Shown here piece after piece: positions 51,231 through 63,463 of a stretch of DNA of 64,000 nucleotides (the stretch's first letter is position 1; the number at the start of each line of letters is the position of its first letter). The stretch spans positions 14,756,001-14,820,000 of the forward strand of contig NW_027478162.1 in the NCBI RefSeq assembly GCF_051020975.1. The letters are read 5' to 3'. This DNA is from Osmia lignaria lignaria (taxonomy: Eukaryota; Arthropoda; Insecta; Hymenoptera; Megachilidae). Under the pieces are notes generated by a model, which was not told the DNA's origin, searched no databases, and saw nothing but the letters and a program-made list of their open reading frames with translations. The position numbers were made by a program, and so were the translations under genes.

Positions 51231-54200
51231 TCAGATGCGTAGTTCTCGAGATATATCAAGATATTTAAAAGTTCCGAAGCCGCACCAACATAATAGAGAT
51301 ACAGAAACACCGTGGCCCCTTTCTTTGAGATAACTCTGCACTATTGCGAGCTGCAAATGCCACTTCCAGCTTAGCTGTGCAGAGGAAGAACAACAAGAAA
51401 AAGAAGTATCTCGAAATATGTCCGTCAGGCCCGTTCCTTTGAGCTGAATCTGCAAATATCTCCGAAACGAAGCGAGCTATGGCAAAATGTTTAGAGACGT
51501 TTTTTGTAGAGAATTATGTTTCCTACAATTTATGTTCTATGATATTTTTCGATCAGAAGCGTAGTTTTCGAGATATATCGAGATATTTAAAAGTTCCGAA
51601 GCCGCACCAACATAATACAGATACCGAAACACCGTGGCCCCTTTCTTTGAGATAACTCTGCACTAGTGCGAGCCGCAAATGCCACTTCCAGCTTAGCTGT
51701 GCAGAAGAAGAACAACAAGAAGAAGAAATATCTCGAAATATGTCCGACAGGCCCCTTCCCTTGAGATAAATCTGCAAATATCTCGGAAACGAAGCGAGGT
51801 ATGGCAAAATGTTAAGAGACCTTTTTTGTAGAGAATTAAGTTTCCTACTTTTTACGTTCTATGATATTTTTTGATCAGATGCGTAGTTCTCGAGATATAT
51901 CAAGATATTTAAAAGTTCCGAAGCCGCACCAACATAATAGAGATACAGAAACACCGTGGCCTCTTTCTTTGAGATAACTCTGCAATAGTGCGAGCCGCAA
52001 ATGCCACTTCCAGCTTAGCTGTGCAGAAGAAGAACAACAAGAAGAAGAAATATCTCGAAATATGTCCGTTAGGCCCCTTCCCTTGAGATAAATCTGCAAA
52101 TATCTCGGAAACGAAGCGAGCTATGGCAAAATGTTAAGACACCTTTTTTGTAGAGAATTAAGTTTCCTACTTTTTATGTTCTATGATATTTTTTGATCAG
52201 ATGCGCAGTTCTCGAGATATATCAAGATATTTAAAAGTTCCGAAGCCGCACCAACATAATAGAGATACAGAAACACCGTGGCCCCTTTCTTCGAGATAAC
52301 TCTGCACTATTGCGAGCTGTAAATGCCACTTCCAGCTTAGCTGTGCAGAAGAAGAACAACAAGAAGAAGAAATATCTCGAAATATGTCCGTCAGGCCCCT
52401 GCCCTTGAGATATATCTGCAAATAGCTCGGAAACCAAGCGAGCTATGGCAAAATGTTAAGAGACCTTTTTTGTAGAGAATTATGTTTCCTACAATTTATG
52501 TTCTATGATATTTTTTGATCAGAAGCGTAGTTTTCGAGATATATCGAGATATTTAAAAGTTCCGAAGCCGCACCAACATAATAGATACAGAAACACCGTG
52601 GCCCCTTTCTTTGAGATAACTCTGCACTATTGCGAGCTGCAAATGCCACTTCCAGCTTAGCTGTGCAGAGGAAGAACAACAAGAAGAAGAAATATCTCGA
52701 AATATGTCCGTCAGGCCAGTTCCTTTGAGCTGAATCTGCAAATATCTCGGAAACGAAGCGAGCTATGGCAAAATGTTAAGAGACGTTTTTTGTAGAGAAT
52801 TATGTTTCCTACAATTTATGTTGTATGATATTTTTTGATCAGAAGCGTAGTTTTCGAGATATATCGAGATACTTAAAAGTTCCGAAGCCGCACCAACATA
52901 TTAGAGATACAGAAACACCGTGGCCCCTTTCTTTGAGATAACTGTGCACTAGTGCGAGCCGCAAATGCCACTTCCAGCTTAGCTGTGCAGAAGAAGAACA
53001 ACAAGAAGAAGAAACTTCTCGAAATATGTCCGTCAGGCCCCTTCCCTTGAGATAAATCTGCAAATATCTCGGAAACGAAGCGAGCTATGGCAAAATGTTA
53101 AGAGACCTTTTTTGTAGAGAATTATGTTTCCTACTTTTTATGTTCTATGATATTTTTTGAATAGACGCGTAGTTCTCGAGATATATCAAGATATTTAAAA
53201 GTTCCGAAGCCGCACCAACATAATAGAGATACAGAAACACCGTGGCCCCTTTCTTTGAGATATTTCTGCACTATTGCGAGCTGCAAATGCCACTTCCAGC
53301 TTAGCTGTGCAGAAGAAGAACAACAAGAAGAAGAAATATCTCGAAATATGTCCGTGAGGCCCCTTCCCTTGAGATAAATCTGCAAATATCTCGGAAACGA
53401 AGCGAGCTATGGCAAAATGTTAAGAGACCTTATTTGTAGAGAATTAAGTTTCCTACTTTTTATGTTCTATGATATTTTTTGATCAGATGCGTAGTTCTCG
53501 AGATATATCAAGATATTTAAAAGTTCCGAAACCGCACCAACATAATAGAGATACAGAAACACCGTGGCCCCTTTCTTTGAGATAACTCTGCACTATTGCG
53601 AGCTGTAAATGCCACTTCCAGCTTAGCTGTGCAGAAGAAGAACAACAAGAAGAAGAAATATCTCGAAATATGTCCGTCAGGCCCCTGCCCTTGAGATATA
53701 TCTGCTAATATCTCGGAAACCAAGCGAGCTATGGCAAAATGTTAAGAGACCTTTTTTGTAGAGAACTTTGTTTCCTACAATTTATGTTCTATGATATTTT
53801 TTGACCAGAAGCGTAGTTTTCGAGATATATCGAGATATTTAAAAGTTACGAAGCCGCACCAACATAATAGAGATACACAAACACCGTGGCCCCTTTCTTT
53901 GAGATAACTCTGCAATAGTGCGAGCCGCAAATGCCACTTCCAGCTTAGCTGTACAGAAGAAGAACAACAAGAAGAAGAAATATCTCGAAATATGTCCGTC
54001 AGGCCACTTCCCTTGAGATAAATCTGCAAATATCTCGGAAACGAAGCGAGCTATGGCAAAATGTTAAGAGACCTTTTTTGTAGAGAATTAAGTTTCCTAC
54101 TTTTTATGTTCGATGATATTTTTTGATCAGATGCGTAGTTCTCGAGATATATCAAGATATTTAAAAGTTCCGAAGCTGCACCAACATAATAGAGGTACAG

Positions 54201-55092
54201 AAACACCGTGGCCCCTTTCTTTGAGATAACTCTGCACTATTGCGAGCTGCAAATGCCGCTTCGAGCTTAGCTGTGCAGAAGAAGAACAACGAGAAGAAGA
54301 AATATCTCGAAATATGTCCGTTAGGCCCCTTCCCTTGAGATAAATCTGCCAATATCTCGGAAACGAAGCGAGCTATGGCAAAATGTTAAGAGACCTTTTT
54401 TGTAGAGAATTAAGTTTCCTACTTTTTATGTTCTATGATATTTTTTGATCAGAAGCGTAGTTGTCGAGATATATCGAGATATTTAAAAGTTCCGAAGCCG
54501 CACCAACATAATAGAGATACAGAAACACCGTGGCCCCTTTCTTTAAGATAACTCTGCACTATTGCGAGCTGCAAATGCCACTTCCAGCTTAGCTGTGCAG
54601 AAGAAGAACAACAAGAAGAAGAAATATCTCGAAATATGTCCGTCAGGCCAGTTCCTTTGAGCTGAATCTGCAAATATCTCGGAAACGAAGCGAGCTATGG
54701 CAAAATGTTAAGAGACGTTTTTTGTAGAGAATTATGTTTCCTACAATTTATGTTCTATGATATTTTTTGATCAGAAGCGTAGTTTTCGAGATATATCGAG
54801 ATATTTAAAAGTTACGAAGCCGCACCAACATAATAGAGATACAGAAACACCGTGGCCCCTTTCTTTGAGATAACTCTGCAATAGTGCGAGCCGCAAATGC
54901 CACTTCCAGCTTAGCTGTGCAGAAGAAGAACAACAAGAAGAGGAAATATTTCGAAATATGTCCGTCAGGCCCCTGCCCTTGAGATATATCTGCAAATAGC
55001 TCGGAAACCAAGCGAGCTATGGCAAAATGTTAAGAGACCTTTTTTGTAGAGAATTATGTTTCCTACAATTTATGTTCTATGATATTTTTTGA
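51231..55092 (+). repeat. 12-monomer higher-order unit, copy 2 (3,862 bp)
   Basis: Follows copy 1 directly. The same twelve monomers are in the same order with the same private changes, including the 2-bp deletion, gatacacaaac and caacgagaag. By eye I found no difference within the unit at the markers compared. The left flank differs: copy 1 is preceded by ctactttttatg, copy 2 by ctacaatttatg, the state also found at its own right end. That fits a recent tandem duplication or a duplication made during assembly. Confidence 0.92.
52519..52838 (+). repeat. 320-bp monomer with 2-bp deletion, third occurrence
   Basis: Same AG loss and type B left part as at 48657; it is the copy inside the second 12-monomer unit. 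Confidence 0.92.
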
Positions 55093-55428
55093 TCAGAAGC
55101 GTAGTTTTCGAGATATATCGAGATATTTAAAAGTTACGAAGCCGCACCAACATAATAGAGATACAGAAACACCGTGGCCCCTTTCTTTGAGATAACTCTG
55201 CAATAGTGCGAGCCGCAAATGCCACTTCCAGCTTAGCTGTGCAGAAGAAGAACAACAAGAAGAAGAAATATTTCGAAATATGTCCGTCAGGCCCCTTCCC
55301 TTGAGATAAATCTGCAAATATCTCGGAAACGAAGCGAGCTATGGCAAAATGTTAAGAGACCTTTTTTGTAGAGAATTAAGTTTCCTACTTTTTATGTTCT
55401 ATGATATTTTTTGATCAGATGCGTAGTT

Positions 55429-55434
55429 CTCGAG
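55429..55434. other. CTCGAG palindrome diagnostic of type A monomers
   Basis: CTCGAG within TCTCGAGA at monomer position 15. It is present in nearly all A monomers and changed to TTCGAG in B monomers (occasionally TGTCGAG, as at 25475 and 50587). It coincides with an XhoI recognition sequence, so a digest would cut in A copies and leave B runs intact. Confidence 0.9.
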
Positions 55435-55497
55435 ATATATCAAGATATTTAAAAGTTCCGAAGCCGCACCAACATAATAGAGATACAGAAACACCGT

Positions 55498-55524
55498 GGC
55501 CCCTTTCGTTGAGATAACTCTGCA
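55498..55524 (+). repeat. Internal block 1 of the monomer
   Basis: Begins ggcccc and ends gataactctgca. In the consensus it matches internal block 2, 114 bp downstream, at 24 of 27 positions without gaps. This copy has one additional private substitution. The similarity points to an old duplication inside the ancestral monomer. Confidence 0.85.
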
Positions 55525-55563
55525 CTATTGCGAGCTGCAAATGCCACTTCCAGCTTAGCTGTG

Positions 55564-55590
55564 CAGAAGAAGAACAACAAGAAGAAGAAA
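55564..55590 (+). repeat. GAA/AAC-rich trinucleotide tract in each monomer
   Basis: A run of GAA and AAC triplets about 27 bp long, almost free of pyrimidines on the plus strand apart from two C residues. Its length does not vary between copies; only substitutions such as aagaccaac (27729, 30627, 31271, 35135), caataag (3901, 7443, 8409, 22 kb) or gaagatcaac (18391) are seen. Simple triplet repeats usually vary in length, so the fixed length is notable. Confidence 0.85.
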
Positions 55591-55611
55591 TATCTCGAAA
55601 TATGTCCGTCA

Positions 55612-55638
55612 GGCCCCTTCCCTTGAGATAAATCTGCA
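55612..55638 (+). repeat. Internal block 2 of the monomer
   Basis: Begins ggcccc and ends gataaatctgca; the partner of block 1. It is followed by aatatctcggaaacgaagcg. Downstream both blocks again share gcgagct, with roughly 12 extra bases after block 2. Confidence 0.85.
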
Positions 55639-55736
55639 AATATCTCGGAAACGAAGCGAGCTATGGCAAAATGTTAAGAGACCTTTTTTGTAGAGAATTA
55701 AGTTTCCTACTTTTTATGTTCTATGATATTTTTTGA

Positions 55737-58312
55737 TCAGATGCGTAGTTCTCGAGATATATCAAGATATTTAAAAGTTCCGAAGCCGCACCAGCATAAT
55801 ACAGATACAGAAACACCGTGGCCCCTTTCTTTGAGATAACTCTGCACTATTGCGAGCTGCAAATGCCACTTCCAGCTTAGCTGTGCAGAGGAGGAACAAC
55901 AAGAAGAAGAAATATCTCGAAATATGTCCGTCAGGCCAGTTCCTTTGAGCTGAATCTGCAAATATCTCGGAAACGAAGCGAGCTATGGCAAAATGTTAAG
56001 AGACGTTTTTTGTAGAGAATTATGTTTCCTACAATTTATGTTCTATGATATTTTTTGATCAGAAGCGTAGTTTTCGAGATATATCGAGATACTTAAAAGT
56101 TCCGAAGCCGCACCAACATATTAGAGATACAGAAACACCGTGGCCCCTTTCTTTGAGATAACTGTGCACTAGTGCGAGCCGCAAATGCCACTTCCAGCTT
56201 AGCTGTGCAGAAGAAGAACAACAAGAAGAAGAAATATCTCGAAATATGTCCGTCAGGCCCCTTCCCTTGAGATAAATCTGCAAATATCTCGGAAACGAAG
56301 CGAGCTATGGCAAAATGTTAAGAGACCTTTTTTGTAGAGAATTAAGTTTCCTACTTTTTATGTTCTATGATATTTTTTGATCAGATGCGTAGTTCTCGAG
56401 ATATATCAAGATATTTAAAAGTTCCGAAGCCGCACCAACATAATACAGATACAGAAACACCGTGGCCCCTTTCTTTGAGATAACTCTGCACTATTGCGAG
56501 CTGCAAATGCCACTTCCAGCTTAGCTGTGCAGAGGAAGAACAACAAGAAGAAGAAATATCTCGAAATATGTCCGTCAGGCCAGTTCCTTTGAGCTTAATC
56601 TGCAAATATCTCGGAAACGAAGCGAGCTATGGCAAAATGTTAAGAGACGTTTTTTGTAGAGAATTATGTTTCCTACAATTTATCTTCTATGATATTTTTT
56701 GATCAGAAGCGTAGTTTTCGAGATATATCGAGATACTTAAAAGTTCCGAAGCCGCACCAACATATTAGAGATACAGAAACACCGTGGCCCCTTTCTTTGA
56801 GATAACTGTGCACTAGTGCGAGCCGCAAATGCCACTTCCAGCTTAGCTGTGCAGAAGAAGAACAACAAGAAGAAGAAATATCTCGAAATATGTCCGTCAG
56901 GCCCCTTCCCTTGAGATAAATCTGCAAATATCTCGGACACGAAGCGAGCTATGGCAAAATGTTAAGAGACCTTTTTTGTAGAGAATTATGTTTCCTACTT
57001 TTTATGTTCTATGATATTTTTTGATCAGACGCGTAGTTCTCGAGATATATCAAGATATTTAAAAGTTCCGAAGCCGCACCAACATAATACAGATACAGAA
57101 ACACCGTGGCCCCTTTCTTTGAGATAACTCTGCACTAGTGCGAGCCGCAAATGCCACTTCCAGCTTAGCTGTGCAGAAGAAGAACAACAAGAAGAAGAAA
57201 TATCTCGAGATATGTCCGTCAGGCCCCTTCCCTTGAGATAAATCTGCAAATATCTCGGAAACGAAGTGAGCTATGGCAAAATGTTAAGAGACCTTTTTTG
57301 TAGAGAATTAAGTTTCCTACTTTTTATGTTCTATGATATTCTTTGATCAGATGCGTAGTTCTCGAGATATATCAAGATATTTAAAAGTTCCGAAGCCGCA
57401 CCAACATAATACAGATACAGAAACACCGTGGCCCCTTTCTTTGAGATAACTCTGCACTAGTGCGAGCCGCAAATGCCACTTCCAGCTTAGCTGTGCAGAA
57501 GAAGAACAACAAGAAGAAGAAATATCTCGAAATATGTCCGTTAGGCCCCTTCCCTTGAGATAAATCTGCAAATATCTCGGAAACGAAGCGAGCTATGGCA
57601 AAATGTTAAGAGACCTTTTTTGTAGAGAATTAAGTTTCCTACTTTTTATGTTCTATGATATTTTTTGATCAGATGCGTAGTTCTCGAGATATATCAAGAT
57701 ATTTAAAAGTTCCGAAGCCGCACCAACATAATAGAGATACAGAAACACCGTGGCCCCTTTCTTTGAGATAACTCTGCACTATTGCGAGCTGCAAATGCCA
57801 CTTCCAGCTTAGCTGTGCAGAGGAAGAACAACAAGAAAAAGAAGTATCTCGAAATATGTCCGTCAGGCCCGTTCCTTTGAGCTGAATCTGCAAATATCTC
57901 CGAAACGAAGCGAGCTATGGCAAAATGTTTAGAGACGTTTTTTGTAGAGAATTATGTTTCCTACAATTTATGTTCTATGATATTTTTCGATCAGAAGCGT
58001 AGTTTTCGAGATATATCGAGATATTTAAAAGTTCCGAAGCCGCACCAACATAATACAGATACCGAAACACCGTGGCCTCTTTCTTTGAGATAACTCTGCA
58101 CTAGTGCGAGCCGCAAATGCCACTTCCAGCTTAGCTGTGCAGAAGAAGAACAACAAGAAGAAGAAATATCTCGAAATATGTCCGTCAGGCCCCTTCCCTT
58201 GAGATAAATCTGCAAATATCTCGGAAACGAAGCGAGCTATGGCAAAATGTTAAGAGACCTTTTTTGTAGAGAATTAAGTTTCCTACTTTTTATGTTCTAT
58301 GATATTTTTTGA
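55737..58312 (+). repeat. 8-monomer block copied from 45437-48012
   Basis: Matches 45437 onward at an offset of 10,300 bp, which is 32 monomers less two 2-bp deletions. The series ccagcataatac, catattagag, gagcttaatc, gaagtgagc, atattctttgatc, ctccgaaacg and gataccgaaac is complete. The last monomer (57991) differs from 47691 by tggcctctttc, tccgtcagg and gagctatgg, so the copied block ends inside it. Confidence 0.9.
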
Positions 58313-58633
58313 TCAGAAGCGTAGTTTTCGAGATATATCGAGATATTTAAAAGTTCCGAAGCCGCACCAACATAATAGAGATACAGAAACACCGTGGCCC
58401 CTTTCTTTGAGATAACTCTGCACTATTGCGAGCTGCAAATGCCACTTCCAGCTTAGCTGTGCAGAGGAAGAACAACAAGAAGAAGAAGTATCTCGAAATA
58501 TGTCCGTCAGGCCCGTTCCTTTGAGCTGAATCTGCAAATATCTCGGAAACGAAGCGAGCTATGGCAAAATGTTAAGAGACGTTTTTGTAGAGAATTATGT
58601 TTCCTACAATTTATGTTCTATGATATTTTTTGA
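58313..58633 (+). repeat. 321-bp monomer
   Basis: One T fewer in the run after gagacg (five instead of six, near 58582). Because it lies in a homopolymer, a sequencing error is possible. Confidence 0.85.
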
Positions 58634-59921
58634 TCAGAAGCGTAGTTTTCGAGATATATCGAGATATTTAAAAGTTCCGAAGCCGCACCAACATAATAGA
58701 GATACAGAAACACCGTGGCCCCTTTCTTTGAGATAACTCTGCACTAGTGCGAGCCGCAAATGCCACTTCCAGCTTAGCTGTGCAGAAGAAGAACAACAAG
58801 AAAAAGAAATATCTCGAAATATGTCCGTCGGGCCCCTTCCCTTGAGATAAATCTGCAAATATCTCGGAAACCAAGCGAGCTATGGCAAAATGTTAAGAGA
58901 CCTTTTTTGTAGAGAATTAAGTTTCCTACTTTTTATGTTCTATGATATTTTTTGATCAGATGCGTAGTTCTCGAGATATATCAAGATATTTAAAAGTTCC
59001 GAAGCCGCACCAACATAATAGAGATACAGAAACACCGTGGCCCCTCTCTTTGAGATAACTCTGCACTATTGCGAGCTGTAAATGCCACTTCCAGCTTAGC
59101 TGTGCGGAAGAAGAACAACAAGAAGAAGAAATATCTCGAAATATGTCCGTCAGGCCCCTGCCCTTGAGATATATCTGCAAATATCTCGGAAACGAAGCGA
59201 GCTATGGCAAAATGTTGAGAGACCTTTTTTGTAGAGAATTATGTTTCCTACAATTTATGTTCTATGATATTTTTTGATCAGAAGCGTAGTTTTCGAGATA
59301 TATCGAGATATTTAAAAGTTCCGAAGCCGCACCAACATAATAGAGATACAGAAACACCGTGGCCCCTTTCTTTGAGATAACTCTGCAATAGTGCGAGCCG
59401 CAAATGCCACTTCCAGCTTAGCTGTGCAGAAGAAGAACAACAAGAAGAAGAAATATCTCGAGATATGTCCGTCAGGCCCCTGCCCTTGAGATATATCTGC
59501 AAATATCTCGGAAACGAAGCGAGCTATGGCAAAATGTTGAGAGACCTTTTTTGTAGAGAATTATGTTTCCTACAATTTATGTTCTATGATATTTTTTGAT
59601 CAGAAGCGTAGTTTTCGAGATATATCGAGATATTTAAAAGTTCCGAAGCCGCACCAACATAATAGAGATACAGAAACACCGTGGCCCCTTTCTTTGAGAT
59701 AACTCTGCACTATTGCGAGCTGCAAATGCCACTTCCAGCTTAGCTGTGCAGAGGAAGAACAACAAGAAGAAGAAGTATCTCGAAATATGTCCGTCAGGCC
59801 CGTTCCTTTGAGCTGAATCTGCAAATATCTCGGAAACGAAGCGAGCTATGGCAAAATGTTAAGAGACGTTTTTTGTAGAGAATTATGTTTCCTACAATTT
59901 ATGTTCTATGATAATTTTTGA

Positions 59922-60244
59922 TCAGAAGCGTAGTTTTCGAGATATATCGAGATATTTAAAAGTTCCGAAGCCGCACCAACATAATAGGGATACAGAAACA
60001 CCGTGGCCCCTTTCTTTGAGATAACTCTGCTCTAGTGCGAGCCGCAAATGCCACTTCCAGCTTAGCTGTGCAGAAGAAGAACAACAAGAAGAAGAAATAT
60101 CTCGAAATATGTCCGTCAGGCCCCTTCCCTTGAGATAAATCTGCAAATATCTCGGAAACGAAGCGAGCTATGGCAAAATGTTAAGAGACCTTTTTTGTAG
60201 AGAATTAAGTTTCCTACTTTTTATGTTCTATGGTTATTTTTTGA
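59922..60244 (+). repeat. 323-bp monomer
   Basis: Reads ctatggttatttttt near 60230-60242 where other copies have ctatgatatttttt, one base longer. Confidence 0.88.
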
Positions 60245-60566
60245 TCAGATGCGTAGTTCTCGAGATATATCAAGATATTTAAAAGTTCCGAAGCCGCACC
60301 AACATAATAGAGATACAGAAACACCGTGGCCCCTTTCTTTGAGATAACTCTGCACTATTGCGAGCTGTAAATGCCACTTCCAGCTTAGCTGTGCAGAAGA
60401 AGAACAACAAGAAGAAGAAATATCTCGAAATATGTCCGTCACGCCCCTTCCCTTGAGATATATCTGCAAATATCTCGGAAACGAAGCGAGCTATGGCAAA
60501 ATGTTAAGAGACCTTTTTTGTAGAGAATTATGTTTCCTACAATTTATGTTCTATGATATTTTTTGA

Positions 60567-61210
60567 TCAGAAGCGTAGTTTTCGAGATATATCGAGATAT
60601 TTAAAAGTTCCAAAGCCGCACAAACATAATAGAGATACAGAAACACCGTGGCCCCTTTCTTTGAGATAACTCTGCACTAGTGCGAGCCGCAAATGCCACT
60701 TCCAGCTTAGCTGTGCAGAAGAAGAACAACAAGAAGAAGAAATATCTCGAAATATGTCCGTCAGGCCCCTTCCCTTGAGATATATCTGCAAATATCTCGG
60801 AAACGAAGCGAGCTATGGCAAAATGTTAAGAGACCTTTTTTGTAGAGAATTATGTTTCCTACAATTTATGTTCTATGATATTTTTTGATCAGAAGCGTAG
60901 TTTTCGAGATATATCGAGATATTTAAAAGTTCCAAAGCCGCACAAACATAATAGAGATACAGAAACACCGTGGCCCCTTTCTTTGAGATAACTCTGCACT
61001 AGTGCGAGCCGCAAATGCCACTTCCAGCTTAGCTGTGCAGAAGAAGAACAACAAGAAGAAGAAATATCTCGAAATATGTCCGTCAGGCCCCTTCCCTTGA
61101 GATAAATCTGCAAATATCTCGGAAACGAAGCGAGCTATGGCAAAATGTTGAGAGACCTTTTTTGTAGAGAATTAAGTTTCCTACTTTTTATGTTCTATGA
61201 TATTTTTTGA
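60567..61210 (+). repeat. Adjacent near-identical monomer pair
   Basis: Both monomers carry gttccaaagccgcacaaac, which I see nowhere else in the window. They differ at gagatatatc versus gagataaatc and at gttaagagacc versus gttgagagacc in their right parts, so the shared piece may be the left and middle only. Confidence 0.85.
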
Positions 61211-61532
61211 TCAGATGCGTAGTTCTCGAGATATATCAAGATATTTAAAAGTTCCGAAGCCGCACCAACATAATAGAGATACAGAAACACCGTGGCCCCT
61301 TTCTTTGAGATAACTCTGCACTATTGCGAGCTGCAAATGCCACTTCCAGCTTAGCTGTGCAGAAGAAGAACATCAAGAAGAAGAAATATCTCGAAATATG
61401 TCCGTCAGGCCAGTTCCTTTGAGCTGAATCGGCAAATATCTCGGAAACGAAGCGAGCTATGGCAAAATGTTAAGAGACGCTTTTTGTAGAGAATTATGTT
61501 TCCTACAATTTATGTTCTATGATATTTTTTTA

Positions 61533-61853
61533 TCTGATGCGTAGTTCTCGAGATATATCAAGATATTTAAAAGTTCCGAAGCCGCACCAACATAATAGAG
61601 ATACAGAAACACCGTGGCCCCTTTCTTTGAGATAACTCTGCACTATTGCGAGCTGTAAATGCCACTTCCAGCTTAGCTGTGCAGAAGAAGAACAACAAGA
61701 AGAAGAAATATCTCGAAATATGTCCGTCAGGCCCCTTCCCTTGAGATATATCTGCAAATATCTCGGAAACGAAGCGAGCTATGGCAAAATGATAAGAGAC
61801 CTTTTTTGTAGAGAATTATGTTTCTACAATTTATATTCTATGATATTTTTTGA
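61533..61853 (+). repeat. 321-bp monomer with altered start motif
   Basis: The usual gatcagatgcg is tatctgatgcg here and at 63464 only. One C is missing in gtttctacaattt near 61824. The combined changes open a 78-codon plus-strand frame from an ATG at 61720, judged accidental. Confidence 0.88.
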
Positions 61854-63463
61854 TCAGAAGCGTAGTTTTCGAGATACATCAAGATATTTAAAAGTTCCGA
61901 AGCCGCACCAACATAATAGAGATACAGAAACACCGTGGCCCCTTTCTTTGAGATAACTCTGCACTAGTGCGAGCCGCAAATGCCACTTCCAGCTTAGCTG
62001 TGCAGAAGAAGAACAACAAGAAGAAGAAATATCTCGAAATATGTCCGTCAGGCCAGTTCCTTTGAGATGAATCTGCAAATATCTCGGAAACGAAGCGAGC
62101 TATGGCAACATGTTAAGAGACGTTTTTTATAGAGAATTATGTTTCCTACAATTTATGTTCTATGATATTTTTTGAGCAGAAGCGTAGTTTTCGAGATACA
62201 TCGAGATATTTAAAAGTTCCGAAGCCGCACCAACATAATAGAGATACAGAAACAGCGTGGCCCCTTTCTTTGAGATAACTCTGCACTAGTGCGAGCCGCA
62301 AATGCCACTTCCAGCTTAGCTGTGCAGAGGAAGAACAACAAGAAGAAGAAATATCTCGAAATATGTCCGTCAGGCCAGTTCCTTTGAGCTGAATCTGCAA
62401 ATATCTCGGAAACGAAGCGAGCTATCGCAAAATGTTAAGAGACGTTTTTTGTAAAGAATTATGTTTCCTACAATTTATGTTCTATGATATTTTTTGGTCA
62501 GAAGCGTAGTTTTCGAGATATATCGAGATATTTAAAAGTTCAGAAGCCGCACCAACATAATAGGGATACAGAAACACGGTGGCCCCTTTCTTTGAGATAA
62601 CTCTGCACTAGTGCGAGCCGCAAATGCCACTTCCAGCTTAGCTGTGCAGAAGAAGAACAACAAGAAGAAGAAATATCTCGAAATATGTCCGTCAGGCCCC
62701 TTCCGTTGAGATAAATCTGCAAATATCTCGGAAACGAAGCGAGCTATGGCAAAATGTTAAGAGACCTTTTTTGTAGAGAATTAAGTTTCCTACTTTTTAT
62801 GTTCTATGATATTTTTTGATCAGATGCGTAGTTCTCGAGATATATCAAGATATTTAAAAGTTCCGAAGCCGCACCAACATAATAGAGATACAGAAACGCC
62901 GTGGCCCCTTTCTTTGAGATAACTCTGCACTATTGCGAGCTGCAAATGCCACTTCCAGCTTAGCTGTGTAGAGGAAGAACAACAAGAAGAAGAAATATCT
63001 CGAAATATGTCCGTCAGGCCAGTTCCTTTGAGATGAATCTGCAAATATCTCGGAAACGAAGCGAGCTATGGCAAAATGTTAAGAGACGTTTTTTATAGAG
63101 AATTATGTTTCCTACAATTTATGTTCTATGATATTTTTTGATCAGAAGCGTAGTTTTCGAGATATATCGAGATATTTAAAAGTTCCGAAGCCGCACCAAC
63201 ATAATAGGGATACAGAAACACCGTGGCCCCTTTCTTTGAGATAACTCTGCTCTAGTGCGAGCCGCAAATGCCACTTCCAGCTTAGCTGTGCAGAAGAAGA
63301 ACAACAAGAAGAAGAAATATCTCGAAATATGTCCGTCAGGCCCCTTCCCTTGAGATAAATCTGCAAATATCTCGGAAACGAAGAGGGCTATGGCAAAATG
63401 TTAAGAGACCTTTTTTGTAGAGAATAAAGTTTCCTACTTTTTATGTTCTATGATATTTTTTTA

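Larger units (their letters stand above)
55093..55736 (+). repeat. Two linking monomers
   Basis: The first repeats the gttacgaagcc, gcaatagtgcg and gaaatatttcg markers of 54771 but has gaagaagaaa and ggccccttccc at the right, so the start of a third 12-monomer copy was replaced here. The second is an almost consensus A monomer with one private G in its first ggcccc block. Confidence 0.85.
55415..55736 (+). repeat. Reference monomer, A variant, with internal map
   Basis: Close to the A consensus. Monomer positions: CTCGAG inside the palindrome TCTCGAGA at 14-21; gagatatatcaagatattt at 18-36; first ggcccc block at 84-110; GAA/AAC purine-rich tract at 150-176; atatctcg at 176-183 and again at 226-233; second ggcccc block at 198-224; cgaagcgagctatgg after it; then an AT-rich last third with T6, T5 and T6 runs. 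One local change is a G in the first block (ctttcgttgag). 322 bp is close to two 161-bp units, which would suit phased nucleosomes, but this is an inference from length only. Confidence 0.92.

Noticed and set aside
47369..55092. Definite claim of a recent biological duplication
   Set aside because: Identical tandem units can also come from assembly. Without reads the two explanations cannot be separated, so it is reported only as an observation.
61720..61956. A 78-codon plus-strand frame from a true ATG
   Set aside because: It spans a monomer junction and is opened by two substitutions (gagatatatc, gataagag) plus the 1-bp deletion near 61824. No other copy has it, and it lacks recognisable features.
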